Positions 22,419 through 34,181 of a stretch of 64,000 nt of DNA are shown here, piece by piece (position 1 is the first letter of the stretch; every line of letters starts with the position of its first letter). The translations under genes and the position numbers were made by a program. The notes beneath the pieces are model-generated. The model saw only the letters and a list, made by a program, of their open reading frames with translations, was not told the origin of the DNA and made no database searches. This DNA comes from Dallia pectoralis (taxonomy: Eukaryota > Chordata > Actinopteri > Esociformes > Umbridae): the NCBI GenBank assembly GCA_029465975.1, contig CM055730.1, forward strand, positions 6,433,801 through 6,497,800. The letters are read 5' to 3'.

Positions 22419-24059
22419 TGTTTCTTTTCTCTCTCTACACCGGTTTTTCAGTCAAGCAATGACACACAGTGGTTTTAGGAGCACAAGTTGTTTGTGTATG
22501 TTTGTTTATGATAGGATATGATGTAGCATATTCTGAAAATAATTGCTCATCTCATTTTTGGTATCAGAGTAGTTCTCAAATGATTGCAGGTTACTCCGTA
22601 CTGTTCTCCCTGACCTCGTTGCTTTCCATCAGGACCGGAAAACCGGTGGAATTGGAAACGTTATGAGCGCAAAACATCTCACCTTTGAAAACACCAACAT
22701 GTAGAAACAGACTTTGGGAAAATGCATCAAGTAGCATAAATGCACAATTCTGAGATGGCAGAAATGAAACAGGTTCGCTCCCGCTTGCTGATATATGTCA
22801 ATGAAAAATAAAATGCTGTCCTTCTGAGAAGCCATATAGGTTAATGAGGGTGAACCAAGGAGTGAGGGTGTTGCTGTATTTAATATGATCCTAAACCTAA
22901 GTCCACAGCAACTAGCCTGGATCGCTGAGCTAAGTGCATTTGTCTTAGCAAAGTGGACATTAGTTAGAGCTCGTACATTCCCGAGCGTATTGGGGATTTG
23001 TTTTGTCCTTGGATAAGGGGCTGACAAACAGAATAATAGACATAAAGACAGACAGACCAACTGTCAGACAGCCTGAACAGAACAGACGGACACAAAAGCA
23101 GGCAAGCAGGTGGGCTGAGAGACAAACAGATGAACGGGAAAAGTTTGAATCCCTCGGGACCCCGATCAAAAGGAAACAGTGCACAACTTGGGTCGCACCT
23201 CACCTCGCCGTTTGGGAACGAGCCAAGAGCTGTGCACGACGGTGTGTATGTCCGGAGCCCCATTAGGCCGGACCCATCGCATATCGGAGGCCTACTGTGC
23301 TGTGCCCCAGTTGAATACAACACGCAGCATCAAAGCGTCTCCAGATGTCACTCATCCGAGCTGGATCAGGTTGGATGGTAATTCTGGAGAGCTGCGTTAA
23401 GCCGCATTTGGCTGAGGCCTCGTGTCCACGGGCCCAGCAGGGGTCCCTCGCTGTCCAGTGTCACAACAACGGAGGAATGAGAAAGGCATCGCCAACATCT
23501 GCTCTTTATTCACAAGCTCTCGTATCACCTGTCGTGCAGCTCCGAACAGCAGATGCCGAATTAGAGTCGTCTCAACTGGCACCTTTTTCAGTCGCGGTGC
23601 TCTACTTTTGGACATAACCCTGATGAACCCTAGTGCACTAAGTAGATAATAGGCTAGCATTTGTTACATACAGTTGTCCCTAAACGTGTGTGCGCTCCAT
23701 TGTCAGGATACATTGATTGATTGATTAATGAACGTGATTAGTGAACGTCAAATGAGTCTAGGTAGGATCAGTAGATGGGGCTGATGTGACAGATGTGGCC
23801 TATATCCTGTAACTTCAGAGTGCCTACAATAAGCTGTTTGGCCGGTCTACCAAAACACACATCCTATCTCAGGCTCTACTTCTCTACTGCTCATTGATTC
23901 TTCTGTCCAGGCTGGCGTGTTGTTGTAGGCACACTGTGAAACCCCAAATAAGCATTTTTTGTTGTTCTAGTTCAGTTTATACCTACAGTGGTAGCCGAGG
24001 GACAGACACTGACCTGCTAGAGATTGGGAAAGACAGAAGGATAAGACAGATTGTAGCGT
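22419..24059. other. Unique interval, moderately GC-rich at 23.1-23.6 kb
   Basis: Several short frames overlap in 23.0-23.65 kb on both strands, where GC and CpG content rise, but none has a recognisable domain. A CAGA/GACA-rich patch lies at 23040-23120. A fragment resembling the palindromic element (ACCCTAGTGCACTAAGTAG) lies near 23628. Confidence 0.45.
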
Positions 24060-24735
24060 CCCCGGCTGAATAATGCTCTGGCTCTTTATTACTGATGATT
24101 CAGAAAGCTTTATTGTTACTTTGTAACATTCCTTATCTTGAACCACCGTAAGAGCTGAGAAAAACAAGGAACACCACACTCTTACCTTACATACAGTACA
24201 TCATGAAGTGTCTCAATTAACAGTTTCCCCAACTCATTGACAATCTACACTTGAGTGGTTTTATGCTGCAGCTATTTACCTTCCAGTATGTATTAACTCT
24301 ATTAGCAGACATCAACATAAGTTAAAATGAAACATTAAATTAATATAAAGTGCTGCTTCTTCAAAACATTCCTTTACATCCACTTCACTGTAATATCACT
24401 AAAACTAAACTGTTTCATGTAATGCGACACAACAGGCACATAACCAGGCAACGCCAACTACAGGACAGTATGGCAATATGTTAATGTTAACTTAACTTGC
24501 TAACTTCTCTAATCTCTGCAGAACCATAAAACGTCACACCACAAAGTAACCCAAGTTATAAACAGTTGTCAAAGCAATAAAATACAAACTAACATACCTT
24601 GTGCCTCTAACAGCCAGGTGCTAAAACAATATATATTTTTGCCGTTTTCCTTCGTTCGACCACTTTCTCTCTACTCGATTGCGATGGAATCTTTACTTCC
24701 GGGTTTGGAGTTTTTTTCAAAATAAAAGCATTAGC
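24060..24735. other. Unidentified segment, possibly an old LTR or DNA element
   Basis: The stretch starts with TGTAGCGTCCCCGG, is A/T-rich in the middle, and ends after TTACTTCCGGG with a polyadenylation-like AATAAAAG at about 24721. The layout resembles a long terminal repeat, but I find no inverted TG/CA ends or target duplication that prove it. Confidence 0.2.
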
Positions 24736-25113
24736 GCCCAAAAAATAACTTAACCAAAGAAACAATATTTCGGTCATTTACACAGATAGAGGAGGGGAAA
24801 TAAATAATTGTCCATCAGACTTTGGAGTGTAATGATGTGTGGACATCTGTAGTGCAGATATGTAATTGTTGTGTATTTAACCAGACAAAAAACTGCATGC
24901 TTGGTTCAAATAACTCCCCATTCCCTTACAATTCCTATGACAATTGCTATTGAGCTAGTTAATGTTGACCTTTAAAGTCCTGTAATGTCGGCTTAAATAT
25001 GTATGGAATACTTCAACAATATGTACTATGAGGGTTCTCCTGAACAGACCTCGATCTACATCTGAAAAATTATTATTCTATTATTATTATTATCTGAGCT
25101 CCAATCTTGAAAC
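24736..25113. other. Unique non-coding interval
   Basis: AT-rich, with a short TTA-trinucleotide run near 25070-25095. Nothing else. Confidence 0.6.
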
Positions 25114-25390
25114 TAATGCATGGAATCACTGAGTCTTCTAACTATAGAATTAAACCATGGAATCACTGAATCTTACAACTATAGAATTAAACAATGGAAC
25201 CACTGAATCTTCTAACTATAGAATTAAACCATGGAATCACTGAATCTTACAACTATAGAATTAAACCATGGAACCACTGAATCTTACAACGATAGAATTA
25301 AACCATGGAACCATAGAATCTTAAAACTACAGAAATTAACCATGGAATCACATAATCTTACAACTCTAGAATGAATGCATGGAATCAAAG
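25114..25390 (+). repeat. 37-bp minisatellite
   Basis: About seven copies of a unit combining CATGGAATCACTGAATCTTA and CAACTATAGAATTAAAC. Divergence increases towards 25390 and degenerate pieces (TGGAGTCATAGAATC) continue to about 25480, so the array is old on its right side. Confidence 0.92.
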
Positions 25391-26335
25391 TGTTTCACAT
25401 CTACATGGTGAAAGCATGAAGTAACAGAATATGCCCACAACGGAACTAAAGTATGGAGTCATAGAATCTCTAAACTAAACCACTAAAGCACTACAGAACT
25501 AATCACATTAACATGAAGGAACTAGCCAAGTATGCATTGCAAGTCTTACGTGAGTCACAATTCCCCAGTTCTCTTACTCTTTAATAACCGCAATAAAAAT
25601 AAACGTGAAAAAAAAGTTTTCTGAAGATTCCATGTCAGTGGCATCATGTACAGGACGCTTCATGTCAGTTGACAGCCAAGTCACCCATAGCAGAGACATC
25701 AGTGGAGACGTCCACCTGGCACAATGGATGACAGATTAACTGGCCTCTCCCAGGGGTAACTGAGCTGAGCTGAACGCCACTGGCCTGGAACGGATGGTTT
25801 GCTTTAATAATCCCTACAGGGTGTCCTAAAAATGCCTTCACAATATAAAAACGTCTGCAATCAATGGTTGCGATTTGCTCTTACAACATGCCATCATGGT
25901 GTAAAAATGTCTGAGGGCACGCTGAGGGCAATTTCACGTGGCTGAAGGAAGTCCCGATTCAATATGTGCCGAGGACTACCTTAAATGTTTTCTACTGGGC
26001 CTGTTCACTACTGGACATCATATTTTTTATGATTTCGTTTTTATGCAAAAATAATCAGTTTGGTATTCATGCACTCTCTCCTCTTCCGTCCTTCTGATCC
26101 AGAGACTGCTGTTTGAGGAAAGGAGATGCTTGTCAGTTTGGAACAACCGTTCCAGAATATGGCGTCCGCATCCAACCCATCTGTGTGGCGACGTGTGCGG
26201 AGATTCAATGATGGGGAATTAGTGGTAAACCGTCTTGCACACAGACAGAAGAGATGGTTTCATTTTACCAGCTTGGAGATTTTTATCTAACAATGAACCT
26301 TTTGGCTACTGGTCAGTTCGCATAACCACTAGAGC
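25391..26335. other. Unique non-coding interval
   Basis: No genes or repeats recognised apart from degenerate 37-bp units at the start. Confidence 0.55.
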
Positions 26336-26403
26336 TTCTGGAACCCGTTCTCAGAACAACTGAATGTTGAGATGCAACTCAAGTTTATTGGATGTATACT
26401 ACG

Positions 26404-26908
26404 TTCTGCGCTGACCTTGGTCTGTTGCAGATACACGTCTAGAACGTTCTGCTCTGACCTTGGTCTGTTGCAGATACACGTCTAGAACGTTCTGCTCTGA
26501 CCTTGGTCTGTTGCAGATACACGTCTAGAACGTTCTGCTCTGACCTTGGTCTGTTGCAGATACACGTCTAGAACGTTCTGCTCTGACCTTGGTCTGTTGC
26601 AGATACACGTCTAGAACGTTCTGCTCTGACCTTGGTCTGTTGCAGATACACGTCTAGAACGTTCTGCTCTGACCTTGGTCTGTTGCAGATACACGTCTAG
26701 AATGTTCTGCTCTGACCTTGGTCTGTTGCAGATACACGTCTAGAACGTTCTGCTCTGACCTTGGTCTGTTGCAGATACACGTCTAGAATGTTCTGCTCTG
26801 ACCTTGGTCTGTTGCAGATACACGTCTAGAACGTTCTGCTCTGACCTTGGTCTGTTGCAGATACACGTCTAGAACGTTCTGCTCTGACCTTGGTCTGTTG
26901 CAGATATA
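26404..26908 (+). repeat. 43-bp minisatellite in the left inverted arm
   Basis: Twelve copies, CTGACCTTGGTCTGTTGCAG recurring every 43 bp from 26411 to 26884, with GATACACGTCTAGAACGTTC between. Copies are almost identical; only GAATGTTC for GAACGTTC and one early TGCGCTG for TGCTCTG distinguish units. TGCGCTG also marks the corresponding outermost unit of the right arm. Confidence 0.97.
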
Positions 26909-27842
26909 TTGGAGTAATATAGCAGGCACTTGGATCCAAAGTGACTAAGTGTAAGTGCATACAGTATCTCCTAAATAAACCAAACTCCACAACATAGCAA
27001 CCATCACATCAGGACCTTCAATTTCAGGACTTAGATCATCAGCTGCATTGAAAAAATCTATTAATCAACCAGTAAATATTTACTGTGCAGCTAGAATCTC
27101 GCTACTAATTACTGAACCTGCAGTTTCCTAACCAGATGTGCGGGCAAATGGCTCCAGACCTGGGTTTAAATACTACACCAGGGATTGGTTGAGATTGTTT
27201 CCTGTACACCTGCCACCCCATTTATTTTTTCCACGTGAATAATAATAATAATAGTTGTGTTTATTGTGTTTTGGCTAACACAGGCAGGCTGAAATCAATA
27301 ATTAAAATAGTGTTTGAATGAAGGCTGAGTGGTTGTTAGCTGATAATGAGATCACATGCAGCATGATGGTCCGTTTGGTATCGCTGGACTGTTTAATCAG
27401 CTTTGTTATCTAACCAGAGCACACCGGGGTATAACTCAGTCTACTGATCTAATATCAACCCACTAGCAGACGGAACAATTTGATCCAGCCCTTCTGCCCA
27501 TTACGTTAATCTGCTAGATTGGAGCACAGAGGTACTATTAAATTACTACTTTTACCCCGTCATATGAAGGTTTGTGTCCATTCTTGTATTCTAGTTCCTA
27601 GTTCGATTGGCGGGAAAGCCTGAAGCTTAATTCCAAATGAGGTATTATTTTTCTAGTAATTTGCAAATTTGTCTTGGATTTGAATGCTGTAATAGACTTT
27701 GATTGAGGATGATCTGTAATTCTAACTAACAGGCCTTGATATCCGATGGTGACAAATGGTTTAGGTAATATCAACCAGGCAAATGTGACCGTAGCCTGCA
27801 AATGAATTTGGGAGGGTCTCTTACAGTCGGAGAAATTAGACT
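26909..27842. other. Unique spacer between inverted arms
   Basis: AT-rich single-copy DNA with no coding frame of note. It includes a short AAT-trinucleotide run at 27238-27252. Confidence 0.6.
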
Positions 27843-28011
27843 AAGGTCAGAGCAGAACGTTCTAGACGTGTATCTGCAACAGACCAAGGTCAGAGCAGAA
27901 CGTTCTAGACGTGTATCTGCAACAGACCAAGGTCAGCGCAGAATGTAGTATACATCCAATAAACTTGAGTTGCATCTCAACATTCAGTTGTTCTGAGAAC
28001 GGGTTCCAGAA
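27843..28011 (-). repeat. Right arm of the inverted repeat, about two 43-bp units
   Basis: The minus strand reads the same as 26336 onward: unique arm sequence, then TGCGCTGACC, then two 43-bp units. It has no further expansion. Confidence 0.9.
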
Positions 28012-28730
28012 TCGCGATCAGTTCGCGCGATCATATATCTACTGACCAACAACTTTAAATCTGTCAGTTTAACTTTTGCTAAAATTGTACACAGTTCACT
28101 AAATGCTCAGGTACACACACAGTGAATAGTTTAGCAAATAAAAGTGACATCTAAATGGAATTTCATATTGCTTTTTAATATCCAAAAACAATCATATTTA
28201 TTTAACTGGTCAATCAAAGTGTTTTTAATGGCACACTCTCCTCTCTCATTAGCCTGGTTGCAAAAATGTGAACACTTTTTAAAAAATCCAAAAACAAGCA
28301 ATGAATAGCAAATATCATTTTTGTGACATCTAAATGGACATCTAAAATGCTTTAAATTTTTTTATTATATTTTTTATGTATATTTTTATATTTTTTTCTC
28401 AAAATTACCTTTTTACGGCTGTTACAAGCTCGTGTACAAGAAACGAAAGAATGTTTTCAAGAATTATTGGTGCACTTAAACTAATGTTTAATCTTAATTT
28501 TTTTGGTGTTGCTTTTAGGACATCTACATAGGTAGATGAGAGACTTTTCTCTCAGCAGTCACTTGCAACACAGTCAGTCGACACAGTGAACAGTCAGTGA
28601 TCACAGTCAACTCCTCTACGGGGAACTATTTTATAGGGTACCATTTAGGGGTACCATTTTGGCCAAAAATAAGCCAGTTTTTGCTCTCTGTCACACCTAT
28701 AATACGTGCTATCTCATACTCCGGTATAAT

Positions 28731-28752
28731 TGGTGTGTGTGTGTGTGTGTGT
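28731..28752 (+). repeat. TG dinucleotide microsatellite
   Basis: About ten TG units. Confidence 0.9.
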
Positions 28753-28944
28753 TCACACTGCCCCCGTTGGTGTGTATGTATGTAAGTGGAGCTGAATTAG
28801 TCCCCTAGACATACTTCACCCAACACATAACAGCATCAGATCAATGTGGCCATGTATGGTCAATTGTTCCTCCCAGGAATGCTCGTCTTTCTTCTCTGAA
28901 CAATTCACTAAATCCCCCCGACTTTAACACAGCAGAGTGTCTGA

Positions 28945-29046
28945 GGCCCAAACCGCATCCTATTCCCTACACTGGGGAAATGTGCACCACCCTGGGGCCT
29001 GGTCAGACGTGACACGCAATACAGGGCAGAGGGCACCATTTGGGAC
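28945..29046 (+). mobile_element. Short palindromic (MITE-like) element copy
   Basis: The left end CCCAAACCGCATCCTATTCCC and the right end AGGGCACCATTTGGGA are inverted partners with the central TGGTCAGACGTG. It is among the more complete copies. Confidence 0.7.
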
Positions 29047-29138
29047 TCGGCCAGTGCATGGAGAGTCTATGCTCGAGCCAAGGCCATGTGTGGGCCATAT
29101 CCCAGAGGATCAACCTACTGGTTTCCTGCCCATAAGGT

Positions 29139-29343
29139 GGTGTCTTCTATATTAGGATGTGATGGTGTCTTCTATATTAGGATGTGATGGTGTCTTCTAT
29201 ATTAGGATGTGATGGTGTCATCTATATTAGGATGTGATGGTGTCTTCTATATTAGGATGTGATGGTGTCTTCTATATTAGGATGTGATGGTGTCTTCTAT
29301 ATTAGGATGTGATGGTGTCTTCTACATTAGGATGTGATGGTGT
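29139..29343 (+). repeat. 25-bp minisatellite
   Basis: About eight copies of TGGTGTCTTCTATATTAGG plus ATGTGA, nearly perfect, with single changes (TCATC, TCTAC). Confidence 0.95.
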
Positions 29344-29635
29344 TAAGCTGCTGTGTTAGATGATGGTCTCCTCTTGAGGTAAAGCAAGACACTGATGTTA
29401 TATAGCAGGAGAGTGTCGGCTAATAGACCAACGTGTGAGATGTCATTCAGCATTTGTAGAGTCATTTATTTTATAATAATTAGGGGACAGTCATGTCTGT
29501 GCTTGTTAGAGTAGTGGTGTAGGCCAGGCTTACAGTCAAGCTCCACAAAGGTTAAACACAATAAAACATTTCTCATTACTGAGAATCATTCCGCTAACAG
29601 ACAATGATAATGGGAATATGTGTCAATCAGTGTTC
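29344..29635. other. Unique non-coding interval
   Basis: No recognisable feature. Confidence 0.6.
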
Positions 29636-30908
29636 TTAGAGATATTAGTGCTCAGTGTTCTTCAAGCTCAGAGTATTTTTAGGGCTCATTGTGTTCTTAG
29701 TGCTCATAGTGTTCTTAGAGCGCAAACTGTTTTTAGGTTTCAGTGTTCTTAGGGCTCAGAGTGTTCTTAGAGCTCATAGTGTTCTTAGGGCTCATAGTGT
29801 TCTTAGGGCTCATAGTGTTCTTAGAGCTCGTAGTGTTCTTAGAGCTCATAGTGTTCTTAGAGCTCATAGTGTTCTAAGAGCTCATAGTGTTCTTAGAGCT
29901 CATTGTGTTCTTAGGGCTCAGAGTGTTCTTAGGGCTCATAGTGTTCTTAGGGCTCATCGTGTTCTTAGAGCTCATAGTGTTCTTAGAGCTCATAGTGTTC
30001 TTAGGGCTCATAGTGTTCTTAGGACTCAGAGTGTTCTTAGAGCTCATAGTGTTCTTAGAGCTCATAGTGTTCTTAGAGCTCATAGTGTTCTTAGAGCTCA
30101 TAGTGTTCTTAGAGCTCATAGTGTTCTTAGGGCTCATAGTGTTCTTAGGGCTCATAGTGTTCTTAGAGCTCATAGTGTTCTTAGAGCTCATAGTGTTCTT
30201 AGGGCTCATAGTGTTCTTAGGGCTCATAGTGTTCTTAGGACTCAGAGTGTTCTTAGAGCTCATAGTTTTCTTAGGACTCAGAGTGTTCTTAGGGCTCATA
30301 GTGTTCTTAGGGCTCATAGTGTTCTTAGGACTCAGAGTGTTCTGAGAGCTCATAGTGTTCTTAGGACTCAGAGTGTTCTTAGAGCTCATAGTGTTCTTAG
30401 GGCTCATAGTGTTCTTAGGGCTCATAGTGTTCTTAGGGCTCATAGTGTTCTTAGGACTCAGAGTGTTCTTAGAGCTCATAGTGTTCTTAGGGCTCATAGT
30501 GTTCTTAGGGCTCATAGTGTTCTTAGAGCTCATAGTGTTCTTAGAGCTCATAGTGTTCTTAGGGCTCATAGTGTTCTTAGGGCTCATAGTTTTCTTAGGA
30601 CTCAGAGTGTTCTTAGGGCTCATAGTGTTCTTAGGGCTCATAGTGTTCTTAGGACTCAGAGTGTTCTTAGAGCTCATAGTGTTCTTAGGACTCAGAGTGT
30701 TCTTAGAGCTCATAGTGTTCTTAGGGCTCATAGTGTTCTTAGGGCTCATAGTGTTCTTAGGGCTCATAGTGTTCTTAGGACTCAGAGTGTTCTTAGGGCT
30801 CATAGTGTTCTTAGAGCTCATAGTGTTCTTAGAGCTCATACTGTTTTTAGGTTTCAGTGTTCTTAGAGCTCATAGTGTTCTTAGAGCTCATAGTGTTCTT
30901 AGGTTTCA
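29636..30908 (+). repeat. 18-bp minisatellite, about 70 copies
   Basis: The unit is GTGTTCTTAGAGCTCATA with three main types: AGAGCTCATA, AGGGCTCATA and AGGACTCAGA. The order of types repeats over about 324 bp (the run around 30270-30430 recurs at 30600-30760), showing block duplication within the array. Since 18 is a multiple of three, frames of up to 403 codons stay open on both strands (SVLRAH and SPKNTM hexapeptides). The low-complexity product and symmetric openness argue against coding. Confidence 0.97.
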
Positions 30909-31224
30909 TTAAAAGCAATGCACCATTTGGGCTGCAACATCTGTGAATAATGTTTTGTCACCTGAAAACATGTTCAAGGAATTTAATCAATTAGGAATTA
31001 ATGCTTTGGATGATCTGCTGTCTAGCTCTATATCACAGCGCTATATCACTTAATAAATTGACATGCCAATTCATTTATTTAACTATTAATTAACTACTTA
31101 AGTAGTTGTGTCTTCCAAAGGAATCTCTGTAATAACATTTGTAATAGAATTTATTATTTTTGTCTGTTTTTGTGAAGTGAAATTACAAAATGTCAACCTA
31201 ACTCTTTTGATACTTTTATTACAG
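30909..31224. other. Unique non-coding interval
   Basis: AT-rich; ends in a pyrimidine-rich tract before the candidate exon. Confidence 0.5.
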
Positions 31225-31285
31225 ACATTCTTTGAATCTTTGAGTTCTTCAATTCATCGTCGACCCGAGGACTCAAACAGTTCAG
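31225..31285 (+). CDS. Weak candidate exon
   Basis: A 61-nt segment lies between an acceptor-like CTTTTGATACTTTTATTACAG and a donor-like TTCAG/GTGTGCG. One frame encodes TFFESLSSSIHRRPEDSNSS. Two CpG sites (CGTCGACCCGAG) stand out from the AT-rich surroundings. I recognise no protein. Such splice-flanked open segments also arise by chance. Confidence 0.2.
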
Positions 31286-31499
31286 GTGTGCGTGTGTTAT
31301 CAACTGACATGAATAATTTAACAAAGACTTTGAGTTCTCCGTCTGGATTTCTTTCAACAAATGAGTCCTTCGAGAACATTCTGTAACCTATAAATTATTA
31401 ATGATTAAGTCCTGATTAACTCTACAGTGCCCTGTCAATCACTTACAGGGTAGTCTGTTGGAATAAATCACAATTACACGTTGTCATTCAATTTAAGGG

Positions 31500-31680
31500 T
31501 CCAGTGCGTGAAGTGTGTGTGTTTGTGCTTGAGTGTATGTTTGTTAGTGTTTGTTTGCGTGAGGGAGTGTGTATGTGTGAGTGTGTGAAAAAGTGTCTGA
31601 GTGAGTGTGTCTGAGTGAGTGTGTCTGAGTGAGTGTGTGAGTGAGTGACGGCGTGTGAGTGTATGAGTCAAGGCCATTGC

Positions 31681-31714
<34 letters not shown>

Positions 31715-31776
31715 TTATGCGAGGGAGAGACTAAGTGAGTGAAGGCCATTGTGTGTGTGTGTGTGTGTGTGTGTGC

Positions 31777-31824
<48 letters not shown>

Positions 31825-31892
31825 ATGTGTGAGAGAGTGTGTGTGTGTGAGAGTGTGTGAGTGTATGAGTGTAGGCCATTGCGTGAGTGTGC
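31500..31892 (+). repeat. Compound TG/TGAG microsatellite
   Basis: Runs of GTGTGA, TGAGTG and pure TG (notably 31681-31710, 31750-31775, 31784-31822) are separated by three diverged copies of AGGCCATTGYGTG. The latter suggest an older longer period of about 80 to 110 bp. Confidence 0.9.
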
Positions 31893-32321
31893 CGTTGGCA
31901 TTTAGCAGTACAATAAGCAACATATTTCCATACCAGGCTGTCTCCCTCGTATTAGGGTTTTTGGGGTCACAGCTCCTCTGGAATCCCCCGAAATTAGAGA
32001 CTTCCTGTAAGCTGCGTCCCATTGCCACCGCTTCTGACTAGAACCCCACGGCTGCCTAGGGACCAGGGCTCCATTTAGGACAGACCCATGTTTGTCCTTG
32101 GACAGGGTGATCAGAATAAGGGTTTGTCTTTATTTGTCTTCAACGGATGGATTTTGCTTCATGTTAGTTTTATTACATCTGCACAGCAAACTATCTGAGA
32201 TAATAAAAGGTGATTTATGAACAAGTTGTACAAGTAAGTACAAATTGAAACCTTAGGCCCTCTCCTCCCCCGTGCATCTCCTTCACCTTGGCATGTCCGT
32301 CAGAGGTCAAAGTCAGTGGTA

Positions 32322-32402
32322 GACAAATAGCACCCTACTTCCTGAGGTCCCTTATCACATGTAGGGTACTGCATGGGGGATAGGGAGTCATTTGGAACGC
32401 CT
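32322..32402 (+). mobile_element. Short palindromic (MITE-like) element copy
   Basis: The left end ACAAATAGCACCCTACTTCC and the right end ATAGGGAGTCATTTGGAACG are imperfect inverted partners. Confidence 0.65.
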
Positions 32403-32468
32403 GTACAGATGCTACACAGACACCATCTCAACTGAGTGTTTTACATCAAGGCTCTGAATTTTATGATA

Positions 32469-32512
32469 CAATGTGTGTGTTTTTGTGTGTGTGTGTGCGT
32501 GCGTGCGTGTGT
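32469..32512 (+). repeat. TG microsatellite with TGCG units
   Basis: TG run interrupted by TTTT and GCGTGCGTGCGTG. Confidence 0.9.
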
Positions 32513-32790
32513 GATGTTAAGAAAGGTGTTTGAACACAGCAGCTAAACTGTCAAAGAATGGCCTATGTGATTTTCAACACACCCATGCATATGCCCTCTC
32601 AAACACATATATACATCGATACACACGCACACAGACACAGAATACGTTAATACAGTGAATGCCTGGTCCAGACACCCACGTAGAGAAGCAATAGCAGGAA
32701 AGAAGTGTGAGAACTGATAAGAGCAACCATGTGCTCTGGGACTGGGAATTTCACCTTGACTTTATGAACCAGATTAAAGGAAACTCTTAG

Positions 32791-33120
32791 TACACAATAG
32801 TAAAGAAGGTCATGGTGCCAGGTCTGGAGTCAGGAACCAGTGAGTGGCCCAAACCCAGCACTGAATCACCTCTGAATGATGGAACCAAACATTATCCTAC
32901 ACAATAGTAAAGAAGGTTATGGTGCCAGGTCTGGAGTCAGGAACCAGTGAGTGGCCCAAACCCAGCACTGAATCACCTCTGAATGATGGAACCAAACATT
33001 ATCCTACACAATAGTAAAGAAGGTTATGGTGCCAGGTCTGGAGTCAGGAACCAGTGAGTGGTCCAAACCCATTCCTGGATCACCTCTGAACGATGGAACC
33101 AAACATTATCCTACACAATA
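32791..33120 (+). repeat. 107-bp tandem repeat, three copies
   Basis: TACACAATAGTAAAGAAGG starts at 32791, 32898 and 33005, with a fourth partial start at 33112, exactly 107 bp apart. Units are almost identical (GGTCATGG/GGTTATGG; the third has CATTCCTGGATCACC). No coding potential is seen. Confidence 0.97.
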
Positions 33121-34181
33121 GTAAATAAGCGTACGTCCTACCATCCCATCTTCTGATATGCCTGTTTCTGCTTTATCAACAAGGATTGTTTTCAAGCCAT
33201 TTGGTTTGTATTTTTGACCCAGTCCATGTGAGCATGGTAATAGTTACATGTGTCAGGATTTGAAGGTCCATGAATGAAATATTGTTGAAAAACATTTAAA
33301 AAGTGACACACTTCAAATTGACCAAAACTGATGAAGGAATGGAAATAGCTGTGGCAGTAAAACATGGGTTAAATACACTGATTATGACCATGTTAATTCA
33401 GTTAATTATTCAGGTACTCAGGGACACCCAAACGAAGCACTGGCCAGTCTCCCGCGACCTAATTATCCTAAAATTGTGTGACTGCCAATCAGTCAAGTGT
33501 CATCATTTGGCACGCTCTGGTGTACCCAGGGCCCAGTTTAGGCTCTGGCCCTTAGTTTGAGAAATATACATTTTAACTGAGGCCTCCCGGACTTTACTCT
33601 CTCGTTTTTGCCCCCTCCCTGCTACCCTGGCAGTTTAATCCCATTTGAAAAGCCTTCTGTCAAAAAAAAGCATTCAACTAAAATGAAAGCCAGTTGTATT
33701 GGTGTGTCACGTCACTTTGTCAATTCTATACATTTAATGTAATACACTATAATATGGGTTTGAATCTTGGTTGCTGATTGAGAAATAATTGGTTATTATT
33801 ATTAGTTATTCACGATAATCCCCTCATTCCCCAGACGACGGCCGTTAAGTTCCATCGGACTTATCCACGTGCCTTCAGACTCCCACCGCCCATCTGGCAA
33901 TTTATAAACGGATTCCCCTGGAATCAAGTGGGTACACAATGCTTCCCCATGCTACTAGTCTAACATTTGGTTTCAACGGTCCAGGTTTGTCTCATCTCCG
34001 AAACACAGAGATAAATGAAGCGTAACACGCCTTTACGCAGCATCTCTCCCTGCAGGTTTTCTTAAAGACCCTGATGTCTGCCTTTTCTAGAGTTGCAGAT
34101 GCAGGCTTTTATTTTGGCAAGCGTCATCTACCAAATGCCATATGAACGTGATGAGACTGACTTGTTGTCTAAAGATGTTGG
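33121..34181. other. Unique non-coding interval
   Basis: Unremarkable. A moderately GC-rich patch at 33830-33920 has no recognisable coding. Confidence 0.55.

Larger units (their letters stand above)
26336..28011. mobile_element. Foldback-like inverted-repeat structure
   Basis: The left arm starting TTCTGGAACCCGTTCTCAG (26336) is the reverse complement of the right arm ending at 28011, over about 165 bp including the junction into the 43-bp repeats. The left arm continues into twelve tandem 43-bp units; the right arm (27843-28011) has about two. A unique spacer of about 0.93 kb lies between. Inverted arms with internal subrepeats are the architecture of foldback transposons. The 9-mer TCAGTTCGC occurs in direct orientation outside both arms (26313-26321 and 28018-28026) but not exactly at the arm ends. 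No transposase is seen. A simple inverted duplication followed by array expansion is the alternative. Confidence 0.6.
28012..29138. other. Unique non-coding interval
   Basis: AT-rich with T-runs near 28360-28400. A TG microsatellite at 28731-28752. A palindromic element copy follows at 28945. Confidence 0.55.
31893..32790. other. Unique non-coding interval
   Basis: It contains one palindromic element copy and a TG microsatellite. The rest has nothing recognisable. Confidence 0.55.

Noticed and set aside
26404..26908. CRISPR array
   Set aside because: Repeats here and in the other arrays are directly adjacent with no variable spacers, and the DNA is from a eukaryote.
29655..30912. 403-codon frame of SVLRAH hexapeptides and its 321-codon antisense
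   Set aside because: An 18-bp unit without stops keeps frames open on both strands. Nothing suggests translation.
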